From contig NZ_LMBV01000014.1 in NCBI RefSeq assembly GCF_001439925.1, positions 20,647 through 84,646 of the forward strand: DNA of 64,000 bases. Reading direction: 5' to 3'. The notes below the pieces were generated by a model. The model was not told the DNA's origin. It saw nothing but the letters and a program-made list of their open reading frames with translations, and did no database searches. The position numbers were made by a program, and so were the translations under genes. Of this stretch, positions 52,512 to 62,668 are shown piece by piece. Positions within the stretch are counted from its first letter, which is position 1; each line of letters opens with the position of its first letter. The DNA comes from Peribacillus muralis (GTDB lineage: Bacteria > Bacillota > Bacilli > Bacillales > DSM-1321).

Positions 52512-53199
52512 TATTTTCAACGACCCTGAGCGTATGAACCAGCTTGTTTCCATCGCTCAAACCTCCCTCTATCCTATGATAGAGGGAGCTATTAAAATTA
52601 CGATTCCACTAACATTGATCACGTTCGTTCTTGGCCTTATTCTCGCTGTACTTACAGCATTGGCTAGATTATCTTCCATTAAAATATTTCAAATCATTGC
52701 CCGGGTATATGTATCAATCATTCGTGGGACACCATTACTTGTGCAATTGTTCATTATCTTTTATGGGCTTCCAAATCTAGGCGTTACCATCAGCCCTTTT
52801 ATATCAGCTATCATCGGATTCTCATTAAGTGTTGGAGCATATGCTTCGGAAATTATTCGTGCTGCGATTTTATCGACACCAAAAGGGCAATGGGAGGCAG
52901 GCTATTCAATCGGAATGACATATACCCAAGCTTTGAAGCGCATCATTTTGCCGCAAGCCGCTCGTGTATCGATTCCCCCGCTTTCGAATACGTTCATCAG
53001 CCTTTTAAAGGATACATCGCTTGCATCACTGATACTCGTAGCGGAATTGTTCCGTAAAGCTCAAGAAATCGCTGCAAAAAACTATGAATTTCTGCTATTG
53101 TACATCGAAGCAGCTGCCCTATATTGGATTTTGTGTACGATTTTATCTTTCATTCAAGGAAGTATAGAGGACAGGCTTAATCGCTATGTAGCAAAATGA
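52495..53199 (+). CDS. tcyB: Amino-acid (cystine-type) ABC transporter, permease
   Basis: A 234-residue membrane subunit. Start at 52495 ([16 protein letters not shown]) overlaps the binding-protein gene by 17 bases, with GGTGAAG just before it. About five helices and the HisM/TcyB family loop [43 protein letters not shown], the EAA motif that contacts the ATPase. It forms a homodimer in the importer. Translation is likely coupled with the upstream gene. Confidence 0.88.
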   Translation: MFLLSNIFNDPERMNQLVSIAQTSLYPMIEGAIKITIPLTLITFVLGLILAVLTALARLSSIKIFQIIARVYVSIIRGTPLLVQLFIIFYGLPNLGVTISPFISAIIGFSLSVGAYASEIIRAAILSTPKGQWEAGYSIGMTYTQALKRIILPQAARVSIPPLSNTFISLLKDTSLASLILVAELFRKAQEIAAKNYEFLLLYIEAAALYWILCTILSFIQGSIEDRLNRYVAK

Positions 53200-53228
53200 G
53201 AACCACAGCAGTTAAAGGAGATTTTAAC

Positions 53229-53966
53229 ATGATCAACATTAAGAATCTTCATAAATCGTTTGGTGACCTTGATGTATTAAGGGGCATCGATTTGGAAGTG
53301 AAGCAAGGGAAAGTCATTGTATTGATCGGTCCTTCGGGCTCAGGTAAAACAACCTTTCTTCGCTGTTTGAATCTCCTTGAAGTGCCTACGGATGGGACGA
53401 TTGAAATCGATCAAACGATAATGGACTTCAGTAAACCGGTCAAAAAAAAATCGATTACTTCTTTCCGCAGTTTGACTGGGATGGTTTTTCAAAGCTATAA
53501 TCTCTTCCCTCACAAAACGGCTCTGGAAAATGTAATGGAAGGTCCCATCATTGTAAAGAATATAGCGAAACATGAAGCGAAAGAAAAGGCGACTGCCCTG
53601 CTTACAAAGGTCGGCTTAGGAGAAAAAGTTGATTTTTACCCTTTCCAATTGTCCGGCGGACAGCAGCAGCGTGTCGGAATCGCAAGGGCCTTGGCCATGG
53701 AGCCGAAGGTCATGCTATTCGACGAACCCACCTCGGCTCTAGATCCTGAACTAGTAGGAGACGTGCTTCAGGTAATGAAAGACTTGGCAAAAGAAGAAGG
53801 CATGACAATGATCGTTGTTACACATGAAATGCGTTTCGCTCGTGAGGTTGCCGACGAGGTCATCTTCATGGATGAAGGAAAAATAATGGAACGAGGAACA
53901 CCCGACCAAATTTTCACCAATCCGAAAGAGGCACGAACACGCAAATTCCTCAATATGATTCAATGA
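53229..53966 (+). CDS. tcyC: Amino-acid (cystine-type) ABC transporter, ATPase
   Basis: A 245-residue ATPase started at 53229 ([13 protein letters not shown]) behind AAAGGAGA. Walker [11 protein letters not shown]-loop [13 protein letters not shown], signature [15 protein letters not shown], Walker [13 protein letters not shown], and switch His in VVTHEMRFA. It is of the GlnQ/HisP polar amino-acid class. Last gene of the three-gene importer operon, followed by a strong terminator. Confidence 0.92.
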   Translation: MINIKNLHKSFGDLDVLRGIDLEVKQGKVIVLIGPSGSGKTTFLRCLNLLEVPTDGTIEIDQTIMDFSKPVKKKSITSFRSLTGMVFQSYNLFPHKTALENVMEGPIIVKNIAKHEAKEKATALLTKVGLGEKVDFYPFQLSGGQQQRVGIARALAMEPKVMLFDEPTSALDPELVGDVLQVMKDLAKEEGMTMIVVTHEMRFAREVADEVIFMDEGKIMERGTPDQIFTNPKEARTRKFLNMIQ

Positions 53967-53968
53967 TG

Positions 53969-54001
53969 CTCCCCCCATTTATAGAAATGGGGGGCTTTTG
54001 T
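53969..54001. terminator. Terminator of ABC operon
   Basis: Stem of CCCCCCATTT / AAATGGGGGG with a short loop and TTTTG after it, directly behind the ATPase stop. Confidence 0.95.
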
Positions 54002-54012
54002 CTAGCATAAAT

Positions 54013-55188
54013 TCAATGAGATGCTTGGACCTCTTTAGTCTGTGTCCGTGCATGGAATATCTGAAAAAGAAGCACAGCAAAAACGGAAAGGATCGCACCT
54101 GCTATAAATGGCAAGCCTATCGAAATTGAAAATAACCAACCGCCTATTGGGGGCCCTGCAATTCTGCCGAATGAGTCGAAGGAAGAAAGCAATCCTGTAA
54201 TACTGCCATGCCCCGTTGCAGAGCTTTTGGTAAGCAGAGCAGATATGGCCGGCCGGATGAACCCATTACCCGCTCCGAAAATCGTCAGGAAGAACGCTGA
54301 TGTCCAAAAGCCAGAAGAAAATAGTATGAGAATGAAACCAACTGCGGATATGATGAGTCCCAATTGGATGACCATACCTTCCCCATATTTTTTTGTCAGC
54401 CTACCCACTAAACCACCTTGGACAATCGCACTTCCAAATCCCATGATCATGAAGATATATCCTAATTGTACAAGACTGATATCAGCCTTTTTAGCAGCAA
54501 AATAGGCAAAAGTCGTTTCAAGTCCTGCCATAGAAAACGTGACGATCAATTGGAGAGTGAACATGATCGTAAGAGGTCCTTTAAAGGCTTTCCACATGGA
54601 CTCTTTATTTTTAGATATATGAGCTCTTTTTTCAACTGAATGTGATTCTTTCAGTAGGACCATCACTAGCAGCAAGGTGATTAATGAGGAAATAGCCGCT
54701 ATGTAAAACGGTAGATTCAAACTTATTTTGGAGAATATCCCGCCAATTGCCGGCCCAAAGATGAACCCCAGCCCTGTAGCGGCCCCGAGAATTCCCATCC
54801 CCTTTCCCCTATCTTCCGGCGACGTGATATCAGCTACATATGCCATTGCAGTTGGCATGTTTGCAGATGACAGAACCCCGCCAACAATCCTGGCTACAAA
54901 TAATACCCATAAAGAATCTGCTAGAGCCATGATGAAAAACGATAGGGCGAGTCCCGCAATCCCGATCATCATGACAGGTTTACGTCCTACCCTGTCCGAG
55001 ATTCGGCCCCATAATGGTGCAAAAAAAAGTTGCATTAACGAATATACAGCCATTAATAGACCTAGCTGCGTCGGACTGCCACCAACCTTTTCAGCTAGAA
55101 ACGGAATAACGGGAATGATGATCCCAAATCCGACCATGACCAAAAACATCACCAAAAAAAGAACGGGTAACACTTTTTTTGTTTCCAT
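54013..55188 (-). CDS. MFS drug-efflux transporter (TetA/Bmr-like)
   Basis: A 391-residue carrier. Start METKKVLPVLFLVMF at 55188 behind AAAGGAG; the frame to 55218 has no site. Motif A PLWGRISDRVGRKPVMMIG is perfect, the DRGKGMGILGAATGLGFIFGPAIGG helix matches motif C of antiporters, and FGAGNGFIRPAISALL lies in helix 10. Twelve helices. It fits the DHA1 family exporting drugs such as fluoroquinolones or tetracycline-like compounds; substrate unknown. It diverges from the two-component genes. Confidence 0.88.
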   Translation of the reverse strand: METKKVLPVLFLVMFLVMVGFGIIIPVIPFLAEKVGGSPTQLGLLMAVYSLMQLFFAPLWGRISDRVGRKPVMMIGIAGLALSFFIMALADSLWVLFVARIVGGVLSSANMPTAMAYVADITSPEDRGKGMGILGAATGLGFIFGPAIGGIFSKISLNLPFYIAAISSLITLLLVMVLLKESHSVEKRAHISKNKESMWKAFKGPLTIMFTLQLIVTFSMAGLETTFAYFAAKKADISLVQLGYIFMIMGFGSAIVQGGLVGRLTKKYGEGMVIQLGLIISAVGFILILFSSGFWTSAFFLTIFGAGNGFIRPAISALLTKSSATGHGSITGLLSSFDSFGRIAGPPIGGWLFSISIGLPFIAGAILSVFAVLLFQIFHARTQTKEVQASH

Positions 55189-55425
55189 TATATTTTCTCC
55201 TTTATCTTTCACATTCACTGCATACTTTTATTTATATAATTTTAAAACTTAGCATTATCTTCCAAACGATACTTTAAACAGTTTATCATACAACCTTTCC
55301 TAAATCAGTATGGAGGAAGACCTTCCTTCTCCAAAAGAAACGATATATAACTGTGCTTTCGCCTTATTTTTTGCTATAGGGTACACTATACTTAAGGATA
55401 AGAGCGATGTTAGGGAGGCGGAACA

Positions 55426-56136
55426 ATGTCTAATGATCAGTGGATTCTAGTTATTGACGATGAAGAAGATTTGGCACGTCTCATGGAGACAGTTTTACAT
55501 AAAGAAGGTATTTCGAATATTGTTACGGCTGGGACAATTGCAGATGGTTGGGCAAAGTTTCAGGAGTTCCATCCATCACTAGTTTTGCTGGATATTATGC
55601 TGCCTGATGGAGAAGGCTTTGATTTATGCAAACAAATTCGTGAAGTGTCGAATGTGCCCATTTTATTTTTGTCGGCAAAGGATGAGGAAATCGACAAGCT
55701 TTTAGGGTTGGCTATTGGCGGCGATGATTATATTACCAAGCCGTTCAGTCCGAAGGAGGTTGCCTACCGGGTGAAGGCACATCTGAGACGAGCTGGTTTT
55801 TCAGAGGAAAAACACGTCCCGAAAAATTTGTTGATTGATCCGTTTGAGCTTAGTGCAAATGAAACCGAATTGAAGAAGGATGGCAAATCAATTCAGCTCA
55901 CCGCAAAAGAAATCGGACTGATGAGCTGTTTCATGCATCATCCGAATCAGATTTTAAGCAAGGAAACTTTATTTGAACACGTATGGGGCGATGAATTTTT
56001 TGGCTCTGATAATACAGTGATGGTCCATATTCGCCGCCTACGCGAAAAAATCGAGGCAGACCCCTCAAAGCCAGCTTTTATAATAACCGTAAAGGGACTT
56101 GGGTATAAATTGCATACCAAGGGCAAACAAAGATGA
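55426..56136 (+). CDS. OmpR-family response regulator
   Basis: A 236-residue regulator with AGGGAGGCGG before the ATG. The receiver domain (1-125) has acidic DDEED near residues 11-15, phospho-acceptor Asp56 in LVLLDIMLPDGEG, and the conserved Lys in YITKPFSP. The C-terminal winged helix (about 140-232) has LTAKEIGLMSCFMHHPNQ and VMVHIRRLREKIE, ending VKGLGYKL. It is coupled with the sensor kinase by an ATGA overlap. Probable target is the peptide-resistance ABC operon facing it, or the divergent MFS pump. Confidence 0.94.
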   Translation: MSNDQWILVIDDEEDLARLMETVLHKEGISNIVTAGTIADGWAKFQEFHPSLVLLDIMLPDGEGFDLCKQIREVSNVPILFLSAKDEEIDKLLGLAIGGDDYITKPFSPKEVAYRVKAHLRRAGFSEEKHVPKNLLIDPFELSANETELKKDGKSIQLTAKEIGLMSCFMHHPNQILSKETLFEHVWGDEFFGSDNTVMVHIRRLREKIEADPSKPAFIITVKGLGYKLHTKGKQR

Positions 56137-57521
56137 AGTGGAAATTGACAGGCCGCTTTTTAGGATCCGTTGTGACAATCGTAGTGATCGTGGGGATTGT
56201 GAATACAATTTTACTTATAAGCCTACTCTTTGTTCATTTCGACACAGAAGAAGAATCTGCGGAAAATTTCAGCAGACAATTTTCACAATTTGTAGACCTC
56301 AAAGATAACAAACCAAAGGTAAATGAAGAAGGACGAGAAAGTCTGCGGAACAATAACGCCTGGATACAATTTTTGAATGATAAGGGGCAGCAAGTTGCAG
56401 CCTATTACACACCTCAACAATTGCAAACCGTATATTCCCCTGCTGAAATCGTCCAAATGTATAAGTATAAGGAAGTTGATTCAGAGACGACTGTTTTTGT
56501 CGGTGAAGCCCACAATTACAGCTATTTCATCGGAGTTAAAGACCGAGGAATAGGCCGCTATGTATTGTCCTATAATTATGATAGCATTTTAAAGTACATC
56601 AACATCCTCCTTTTACTATTTCTAACCATTGATATCATGATTGCATTAGTCATTGGTTTCTTATTTGGAAAAAAATTAACGAGTCCGCTCCACATCTTAA
56701 TAGAAGGAATACAGCAGCTTAGGGATAGGCGCTTTAAAAAGATGAGCATACCAAAGGGCGTTTATGAAGATGTATTTCGCAATATGAATGAACTATCAGT
56801 AAAGTTAGATCAGTATGAAAAAGAACGTAATCAACTCGACAAAATGCGTGAAGAATGGATCAGCAACGTTTCACATGATATGAAGACACCACTTTCTTCC
56901 ATACTTGGGTATACAGAATTGATGAGAGAAAGCGCCGCAGATTTAACGCCGCAAGAACTGGATGTGTATACATCCATTATTAATAGACAGTCCATTTATA
57001 TGAAGGATTTGTTAGATGATCTCAATCTAACGATGCGCCTGCGAAATCAACGACTACCTATGCAATTTGAAGATATCGATATCGTTGGATTCATACGCGA
57101 AATGACAATTGAATTGTTAAATGATTCATCAATTGGTGATCGACAGATTGAATTCGCGGCAAATGTGGATAAGGCCACACATCAAGTGGATAAAAAACTA
57201 ATGAAACGAGCAATTTTCAATCTAATCTACAATGCGCTCGTACATAATGATGAAAATGTCGTCGTGAAAATACAAATTGATGCCATTCATCAACAATCAG
57301 ACACTTCTACCCAAATTACCATTACCGATAATGGCCGCGGCATTCCCGCCAAAGATTTAGCACAAGTTTTTGAACGCTACTATCGAGGTACGAATACCGC
57401 CAACACACAAGGAACAGGCTTAGGAATGGCCATTGCAAGGGATATTATTCTGGCCCATAAAGGTAAACTGGATTTGACTAGCATTGAAAATAAGGGAACG
57501 ACCATTACGATACTTTTATAA
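56133..57521 (+). CDS. Sensor histidine kinase with extracellular domain and HAMP
   Basis: A 462-residue kinase. TM1 about 8-32, an extracellular region of about 120 residues (33-153), TM2 about 154-178, HAMP (GKKLTSPLHILIEGIQQLRD), the phospho-acceptor His248 in WISNVSHDMKTPLSSILGY, N box FNLIYNALVHND, G1 ITDNGRGIP, and G2 GTGLGMAIA. The large outer sensor distinguishes it from BceS/YxdK kinases, which have almost no outer loop and depend on their ABC transporter for sensing. It therefore probably reads its signal itself. Confidence 0.93.
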   Translation: MKWKLTGRFLGSVVTIVVIVGIVNTILLISLLFVHFDTEEESAENFSRQFSQFVDLKDNKPKVNEEGRESLRNNNAWIQFLNDKGQQVAAYYTPQQLQTVYSPAEIVQMYKYKEVDSETTVFVGEAHNYSYFIGVKDRGIGRYVLSYNYDSILKYINILLLLFLTIDIMIALVIGFLFGKKLTSPLHILIEGIQQLRDRRFKKMSIPKGVYEDVFRNMNELSVKLDQYEKERNQLDKMREEWISNVSHDMKTPLSSILGYTELMRESAADLTPQELDVYTSIINRQSIYMKDLLDDLNLTMRLRNQRLPMQFEDIDIVGFIREMTIELLNDSSIGDRQIEFAANVDKATHQVDKKLMKRAIFNLIYNALVHNDENVVVKIQIDAIHQQSDTSTQITITDNGRGIPAKDLAQVFERYYRGTNTANTQGTGLGMAIARDIILAHKGKLDLTSIENKGTTITILL

Positions 57522-57534
57522 ATATTTTTCTTAC

Positions 57535-57573
57535 AAAGAAAGGCTGTCCACAACTTATGAACAGCCCTTCTTT
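57535..57573. terminator. Bidirectional terminator between kinase and yxeA-like gene
   Basis: AAAGAAAGGCTGT / ACAGCCCTTCTTT stem with one bulge and a 13-base loop, between converging genes. Confidence 0.9.
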
Positions 57574-57574
57574 C

Positions 57575-57934
57575 CTATTTAAGTTTTTCTTGAGCCTTCT
57601 TTGGGATTTCCTCGAATTTCACTTCATCATAGGAAGATACTTGATCTTTATCCTTCACGTATACTTTCAAATAGGCATCTTGCCGCAGATTTTTTTGTGC
57701 CGTGAAATCAAGCCGCTTTGTTTCACCATCCGCATTTGTGGCATCCAGTTTATATGAATAAGAAGTCATCACCGAACCATCATCAAGTTTGTGTTCATGC
57801 TGTGTTCCATCCTCCGTAATTTGCAAATAATAATAATCGGCATTCATGCGGTTAAAGTCTATTTTAGTAAGAGCGAAGACTCCTGCCGCTCCCAGTATAA
57901 ACAAAATTCCAACTACCATAAGAAATTTCTTCAT
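57575..57934 (-). CDS. yxeA: YxeA-family protein (DUF1093)
   Basis: A 119-residue exported protein started at 57934 (MKKFLMVVGILFIL), with GAAGGG 9 bases before; a GTG at 57943 overlaps the previous stop. N-terminal signal or anchor helix, then a beta-rich domain with the family's DYYYLQITEDGTQHE and MTSYSYKLDATNADGETKRLDF. It lies 5 bases past the permease stop, as in the B. subtilis yxdJKLM-yxeA operon, where it is the last gene. Role unknown. Confidence 0.88.
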   Translation of the reverse strand: MKKFLMVVGILFILGAAGVFALTKIDFNRMNADYYYLQITEDGTQHEHKLDDGSVMTSYSYKLDATNADGETKRLDFTAQKNLRQDAYLKVYVKDKDQVSSYDEVKFEEIPKKAQEKLK

Positions 57935-57939
57935 CTCGA

Positions 57940-59850
57940 TCACCCTTCCGTTTTATTATTTTGTGTGATAATACAATTGTAAGAAGCTACCGTTAAGATA
58001 TAATACAGACCGTAGATCACCGTATAAGCCACCATCCAGATCAGCACAGGTTTCGCCAGGTCCATCATCAATAAACCAGAAAATGCTTTTAAAGCGACAA
58101 CACTGTGGCATAATCCTGCTGCCAAAGGTACGAAGAAAATGACAACCACTTGTGAGGCAATAGATTTTCGCATTTCTTTAGAGCTGACGCCCATCTTGTG
58201 AAGCATATTGTATTGTGATTTATCTTCCTCTGCTTCAGTCAAAACTTTAAAGTAAATGATGCTTCCTGTCGCAGCTAAAAAGACGAGACCAAGGAAGCTC
58301 CCGATAAAGAGCAGTGACCCTACGCTTTCGAGGGCCAGTTGAAAGTCTTGCGGCGCACTGGAAAATAGCCCTTTTTCAGGTATCTCCTTTGCCATTTCCC
58401 CGGATAAATCAACAGATGCCTTATCCACACCAATGACACGAAATGTTAGCGACTCCCAATCCTTTTGCAATGCTTCAAATGTATGATTGGATACGACAAC
58501 CGTGATGCCTGCTGTCCCCGCATTTAAAACGGTTTGTGTCTTAACGTCTTGAAATGTGAGTGCCGTATTGTTTTTTGTCGTGATCGTCTTTCCCTTGTAG
58601 TCTGGAGAGAACCTTTCGTCATAGCCTACATCGAGAATGACAGCATGATCCTCCTTCAAACGCAGCACTTCCTTGTTTTGTATGGCCGCTAATTTGTTAT
58701 ATGTTTTTTCGTCGATAACCGTGTAAATTCTCTTGCCTGAACCATCCAAGTCATTTAATTCTTTCGCATTAAAGGTGACAGACAGTGCTTCAATCGCTTC
58801 ATCATACTTTGTTTCCGGCAAAATGGCGCTGACTTTTTTGTCGTATTTCGCATCCGTTTGCCGATACATGAACGTATTGGGATCAGCGGTCAAAACCTGA
58901 TCGTTTGTGTTGTAATAAAGACCATAAACCGCACCGCCGGCCGTTACCGTCGTAGCACTTAACACCGCAATGACGGTCAATGTACGTGCATTGCCCCGAA
59001 TGCGATAGAGCAGTTGGGAAATCGTCATCAAATGCAGACCTTTCCATAGCCATTTTTCATTTTTCTTAATTAGTGCCAACACAAAGCCTGTCACACTATG
59101 AAACAATAAAAACGTACCGACAATAACTGTTGTCAAGATGATGAGCGCCGTCATTAAAAAGCCGACTTTCTCCCACACTTTAGAAGTGAATAGATCTTGC
59201 ATCGCCAACCAATAACCGATGACAATCAGCATGATTCCAAGAATGGCTACACCCTTCGATGGCTTCGGGACCGCCTCGCCTTTTTTAGAAGCGTGGAATA
59301 AATCAATTAGTTTAAATTGATAAATTAAACGATAGCCCTGAAATGATGTCACCAAGAAAATAATAAGAAATACGGTCGAGGTGTTCAAAGCTGCAGTTCC
59401 GGAAAATGTAAATGGCGATATGACATCATAACCCATCAAATAAATCAAAATCGTCATGAATCCTTTTGAACATAGGAATCCAAGTAAAATCCCTACAACT
59501 AATGAAACCAAGCCTAGCAATAAGTTTTCAAAAAAGAGCATAAAACCAATTTGACGATTACGTACGCCGAGCAATGCATATAATGCGACTTCCTTTTTAC
59601 GTTTTTTCATAAAGAATGAATTTGAATAGGCAATGAAAATGGCAACGAAGAAAATCAGGATGACTGCCGCTCCACTCATTAATGAATCTAATTTTTGTGA
59701 TGAAGCCGTTCGTTCTGCAACGGTGTCGCTATATTTTAAGGTTACGAATGTGAAGTAGATGATAATGCTAAAAACCATCGATGCAATATATAAAAAATAT
59801 TGGGAGAGGTTTCGGGCAATATTCTTCCTCGCCAGACTAAATAACGTCAT
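57940..59850 (-). CDS. yxdM: ABC transporter permease, BceB/YxdM-like (peptide resistance)
   Basis: A 636-residue FtsX-type permease with ten helices and a large outer domain between helices 7 and 8 (about residues 310-500), the hallmark of BceAB-type transporters that remove or sense peptide antibiotics. Start motif [26 protein letters not shown]; loop MKKRKKEVALYALLGVRNRQIG; C-terminal repeat EEDKSQYNMLHKMGVSSKEM. GAGGTGAGG precedes the ATG, which overlaps the ATPase stop by 14 bases. Closest described set is YxdLM. Confidence 0.9.
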   Translation of the reverse strand: MTLFSLARKNIARNLSQYFLYIASMVFSIIIYFTFVTLKYSDTVAERTASSQKLDSLMSGAAVILIFFVAIFIAYSNSFFMKKRKKEVALYALLGVRNRQIGFMLFFENLLLGLVSLVVGILLGFLCSKGFMTILIYLMGYDVISPFTFSGTAALNTSTVFLIIFLVTSFQGYRLIYQFKLIDLFHASKKGEAVPKPSKGVAILGIMLIVIGYWLAMQDLFTSKVWEKVGFLMTALIILTTVIVGTFLLFHSVTGFVLALIKKNEKWLWKGLHLMTISQLLYRIRGNARTLTVIAVLSATTVTAGGAVYGLYYNTNDQVLTADPNTFMYRQTDAKYDKKVSAILPETKYDEAIEALSVTFNAKELNDLDGSGKRIYTVIDEKTYNKLAAIQNKEVLRLKEDHAVILDVGYDERFSPDYKGKTITTKNNTALTFQDVKTQTVLNAGTAGITVVVSNHTFEALQKDWESLTFRVIGVDKASVDLSGEMAKEIPEKGLFSSAPQDFQLALESVGSLLFIGSFLGLVFLAATGSIIYFKVLTEAEEDKSQYNMLHKMGVSSKEMRKSIASQVVVIFFVPLAAGLCHSVVALKAFSGLLMMDLAKPVLIWMVAYTVIYGLYYILTVASYNCIITQNNKTEG

Positions 59851-60604
59851 CTACCTCACCTCCAATAGTTGCAAGGACATCCATGATTTCTTGGAAGAAA
59901 GCTTTACGCGTTAGGTCACCACGGTGAATTTCCTTGGAAAGTGTACCATCCTTGATAAAAATGATGCGATTGCAGAAGCTTGCCGCATATGCATCATGTG
60001 TCACCAGCATGATGGTCGAGTGATTATTCTCATTTAGTTCACTTAAGCTTTCCAGTAAATCCGTCGCTGATTTCGAATCGAGTGCCCCTGTTGGTTCATC
60101 AGCCAAGATCAGTGCAGGCTCAGTCACAAGTGCCCTTGCTGCGGCTGTCCGCTGTTTCTGTCCACCGGAGATTTGGTAAGGATATTTAGCTAGTAAATCT
60201 TCAATGCCAAATACTTTAGCAATGCGCATCACCGAGATATTGATTTGTTTTGCTGGAATTTTTGCAATCGCCATTGGCAACAAAATATTTTCCTTCACGG
60301 TCAATGAATCGAGTAAATTGTAATCTTGAAAGATGAACCCAAGATTGTTGCGCCTGAAATCCGTTAAATCCACTCCCCTCATATCGTGAATGCTCACATC
60401 TCTCATATAAATCTTGCCTTCAGTCGGTGAATCAATCGTTGCCAGCATATTAAGCAAAGTCGATTTCCCCGCTCCAGAAGGCCCCATGATTCCCACGAAC
60501 TCTCCTTCATGAATCTCAAAAGATATATTCTCCAACGCAGTGTAAGCAGCACTTGATTTCCCATATATCTTTTTGATATTTTCCACTTTTAGTAATGGTT
60601 TCAT
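59837..60604 (-). CDS. yxdL: ABC transporter ATPase, BceA/YxdL-like
   Basis: A 255-residue ATPase started at 60604 ([15 protein letters not shown]); AGAGG lies 8 bases before. Walker [12 protein letters not shown]-loop [18 protein letters not shown], signature [17 protein letters not shown], Walker [18 protein letters not shown], and His in LVTHDAYAA. The MacB/LolD-like [10 protein letters not shown] and the partner permease place it in the peptide-resistance class. First gene of the three-gene operon. Confidence 0.93.
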   Translation of the reverse strand: MKPLLKVENIKKIYGKSSAAYTALENISFEIHEGEFVGIMGPSGAGKSTLLNMLATIDSPTEGKIYMRDVSIHDMRGVDLTDFRRNNLGFIFQDYNLLDSLTVKENILLPMAIAKIPAKQINISVMRIAKVFGIEDLLAKYPYQISGGQKQRTAAARALVTEPALILADEPTGALDSKSATDLLESLSELNENNHSTIMLVTHDAYAASFCNRIIFIKDGTLSKEIHRGDLTRKAFFQEIMDVLATIGGEVDDVI

Positions 60605-60693
60605 TTGTTTCACCTCTTAGTGTTGTTACTTATACTATAAAGGCTCATCCTTACAGCACATTTATGCCAACCTTACAACAAGCTTACATCCAT

Positions 60694-60730
60694 AAAAAAA
60701 CGCCTTCCATTGTATGGAAGGCGTTTTTTT
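60694..60730. terminator. Strong bidirectional terminator
   Basis: Perfect 17-bp stem AAAAAAACGCCTTCCAT / ATGGAAGGCGTTTTTTT with a 3-base loop, directly after the DUF3817 stop. Confidence 0.97.
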
Positions 60731-60736
60731 TAAAGG

Positions 60737-61027
60737 TTAACTTTGCTTCAATAGCTTTCGGTCGATTACAAAATTCCCAAACGGAATAAATGAAACGATG
60801 AAAATCAGCGCCATTTTAATAAAGGACCATCTTGATTGAATGCTAACATAAAGCAGTAAAAGGCCGAACACGACGAACAAGAAACCATGAATGCTGCCTA
60901 AAATGAGCGTCGCTTCCCCGATATTTAATATGTACTTTATCGGCATTCCAACAGCCAGTAAGAGAACATATGAAATTCCCTCAATTATTGTTATGAACCT
61001 AAACCATCCAAAAGCTGTAGAAAACAT
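60737..61027 (-). CDS. DUF3817 membrane protein
   Basis: A 96-residue protein with three hydrophobic helices. Family marks: FRFITIIEGISYVLLLAVGMPIKY near the start, GSIHGFLFVVFGLLLLYV in the middle, and FIPFGNFVIDRKL at the end, fitting DUF3817. Function unknown. Monocistronic. Confidence 0.9.
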   Translation of the reverse strand: MFSTAFGWFRFITIIEGISYVLLLAVGMPIKYILNIGEATLILGSIHGFLFVVFGLLLLYVSIQSRWSFIKMALIFIVSFIPFGNFVIDRKLLKQS

Positions 61028-61153
61028 TCACTCATCCCCTTATTCAATGTACAAGTACGATTGTTACCCAAAATATGTTACTTTATCATATTATATTACC
61101 GGACGAACCACCAATAAATAGTTCCAATAAGATGCTTGCTAAAATTATTGTGC

Positions 61154-61180
61154 AAAAAGCCCAATCGGAGGATTGGGCCC
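61154..61180 (-). terminator. Terminator of C45-like gene
   Basis: Perfect stem GCCCAATC / GATTGGGC with a 4-base loop, then TTTTT on the minus strand. Confidence 0.95.
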
Positions 61181-61212
61181 GCAACACTTAACATTATCTC
61201 ATTTTTCATTGC

Positions 61213-62277
61213 TCAATTTTGGAACCAATTCGCTCCTTCATCCATATGCACGAAGGGAATATCCGTATCGATTACACCCCTGATCCGATCCAGCTTAAGT
61301 TCTTCTCCTTCAAGCCACTTCGCAAAATCGATTATGGTGGGCTCCTGATTGCCCCCTAAAGCAATCCAAGTTTTCAATTCCTTCGGCAAGTAAGCGGATG
61401 TATGAATCGTGCCCGCCCAGCTGCTATATAAATCCGAAAAGACACCTTGGTTGGTGTCATTGAACAGGCGATAGGCCTCGTAGGCAGACGAAAGGCTCCC
61501 TTCTTGCTCTTGAATGATTCCCAATCGGCGTTTGGAATCTATCAGATGGTGGCGATTTTCATTTTTCATGATTTCAAAGTGATTGGTACAGGCACTTGCC
61601 GTGCGCACCTCCACATTTCTCGGAGATGTTTCCACAATATATGTACGGCCGCTTTGATCATAGACGACGTAGGTGAAAGAATGACGATGGGGAATTTCCT
61701 TCAACATCGTGACCGCATCCTCTACGTTCGCACATGATTCAACAATCAGCCTGCCAATCATGCAACAAATGAAGCCATCTCCAGGATTCTTTCGATTCAT
61801 GAAGTTATATCCAATCACCAAGCCCTTTTCATTCATCGCATCCATCCTTCCAGTCCCCCGCTGGCTCGGTCCAATGCTTGAATATCCTTGATCGGTTGGC
61901 TGGAAAAGCACATAACGTCCTTCATATGTCTTTGGATGGTAATCATAATTGCGAATCAGAAAATTGTCACCTGTCATGATCGAGCATCCAGACCGAACAT
62001 AATCCAATCGGTACCCTCCGAATTCTTGGAGTACACGCTCAATTGGCCATTTCAGCGCTTCCTGCATCCCAAGCAATTCCTCCCATACGCCAGGGGCAAA
62101 CTGTGAAATCGCCCGCTTGACCTCACCTTCCTCAACCGTAAAACGCGGCTGCCTGATCTTCCATTGATCTTCACGATTCTTAACCGTTAATGAATCCTTA
62201 AACTCCTCACCCTGCATGTATCCAAACTCATAATGTGTTCCCCTGAATTGTATGATATCACTATATATTTGCTTCAC
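61213..62277 (-). CDS. C45-family acyltransferase/hydrolase (acyl-CoA:6-APA acyltransferase-like)
   Basis: A 354-residue Ntn-hydrolase with a GTG start behind AGGGATAAGG. The family is made as a precursor that cuts itself before a Cys, which then is the nucleophile; here this is Cys98 in YVRSGCSIMTG. Following marks: NFLIRNYDYHP, GTGRMDAMNEKGLVIGYNFMN, and TYIVETSPRN. In fungi a relative attaches the penicillin side chain; bacterial members mostly hydrolyse amide bonds of unknown compounds. Could equally serve in N-acyl amino acid or quorum-signal metabolism. It is monocistronic. Confidence 0.85.
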   Translation of the reverse strand: MKQIYSDIIQFRGTHYEFGYMQGEEFKDSLTVKNREDQWKIRQPRFTVEEGEVKRAISQFAPGVWEELLGMQEALKWPIERVLQEFGGYRLDYVRSGCSIMTGDNFLIRNYDYHPKTYEGRYVLFQPTDQGYSSIGPSQRGTGRMDAMNEKGLVIGYNFMNRKNPGDGFICCMIGRLIVESCANVEDAVTMLKEIPHRHSFTYVVYDQSGRTYIVETSPRNVEVRTASACTNHFEIMKNENRHHLIDSKRRLGIIQEQEGSLSSAYEAYRLFNDTNQGVFSDLYSSWAGTIHTSAYLPKELKTWIALGGNQEPTIIDFAKWLEGEELKLDRIRGVIDTDIPFVHMDEGANWFQN

Positions 62278-62668
62278 GCCTTATCCCTCATTTACAGTAG
62301 ATGCTATTCAAATTAAGAATACTTGATGTATGGTTGAAAATAAAGAAGATACGCCTTTACATTTATGTAACAATGAAGCAAAACGGAAGTCATGTTTGTA
62401 CATTTACCTGCCTATTTAGAAAATTTTTATGATCATGGACCATCTCGTTATTTGTAGGAGATGCAAACGAATGATTTTGCTACTCACATCGCTTTCACTT
62501 CCCCAGCAAAAGGTTCCATTCAGTCCAAGTGCCGTTAGGTGTCCTAATACAACCGAATTCCAGATACATTCACTGTTTTGAAAGCTCGTCTTTTTTAAAT
62601 AAGAGAAAACTTTTTTCCTCCGTCATGCGTCTATCTATTGAAACAAAAAATTAAGAGGAGGAATGAAC
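62278..62668. other. Intergenic, divergent promoters, no gene seen
   Basis: About 390 bases between the C45-like gene (minus) and the repeat protein gene (plus). No operator or RNA structure was recognised. Confidence 0.4.

Noticed and set aside
55426..57521. BceRS/YxdJK-type two-component system
   Set aside because: The kinase has a large outer domain and HAMP and is much longer than the intramembrane-sensing kinases.
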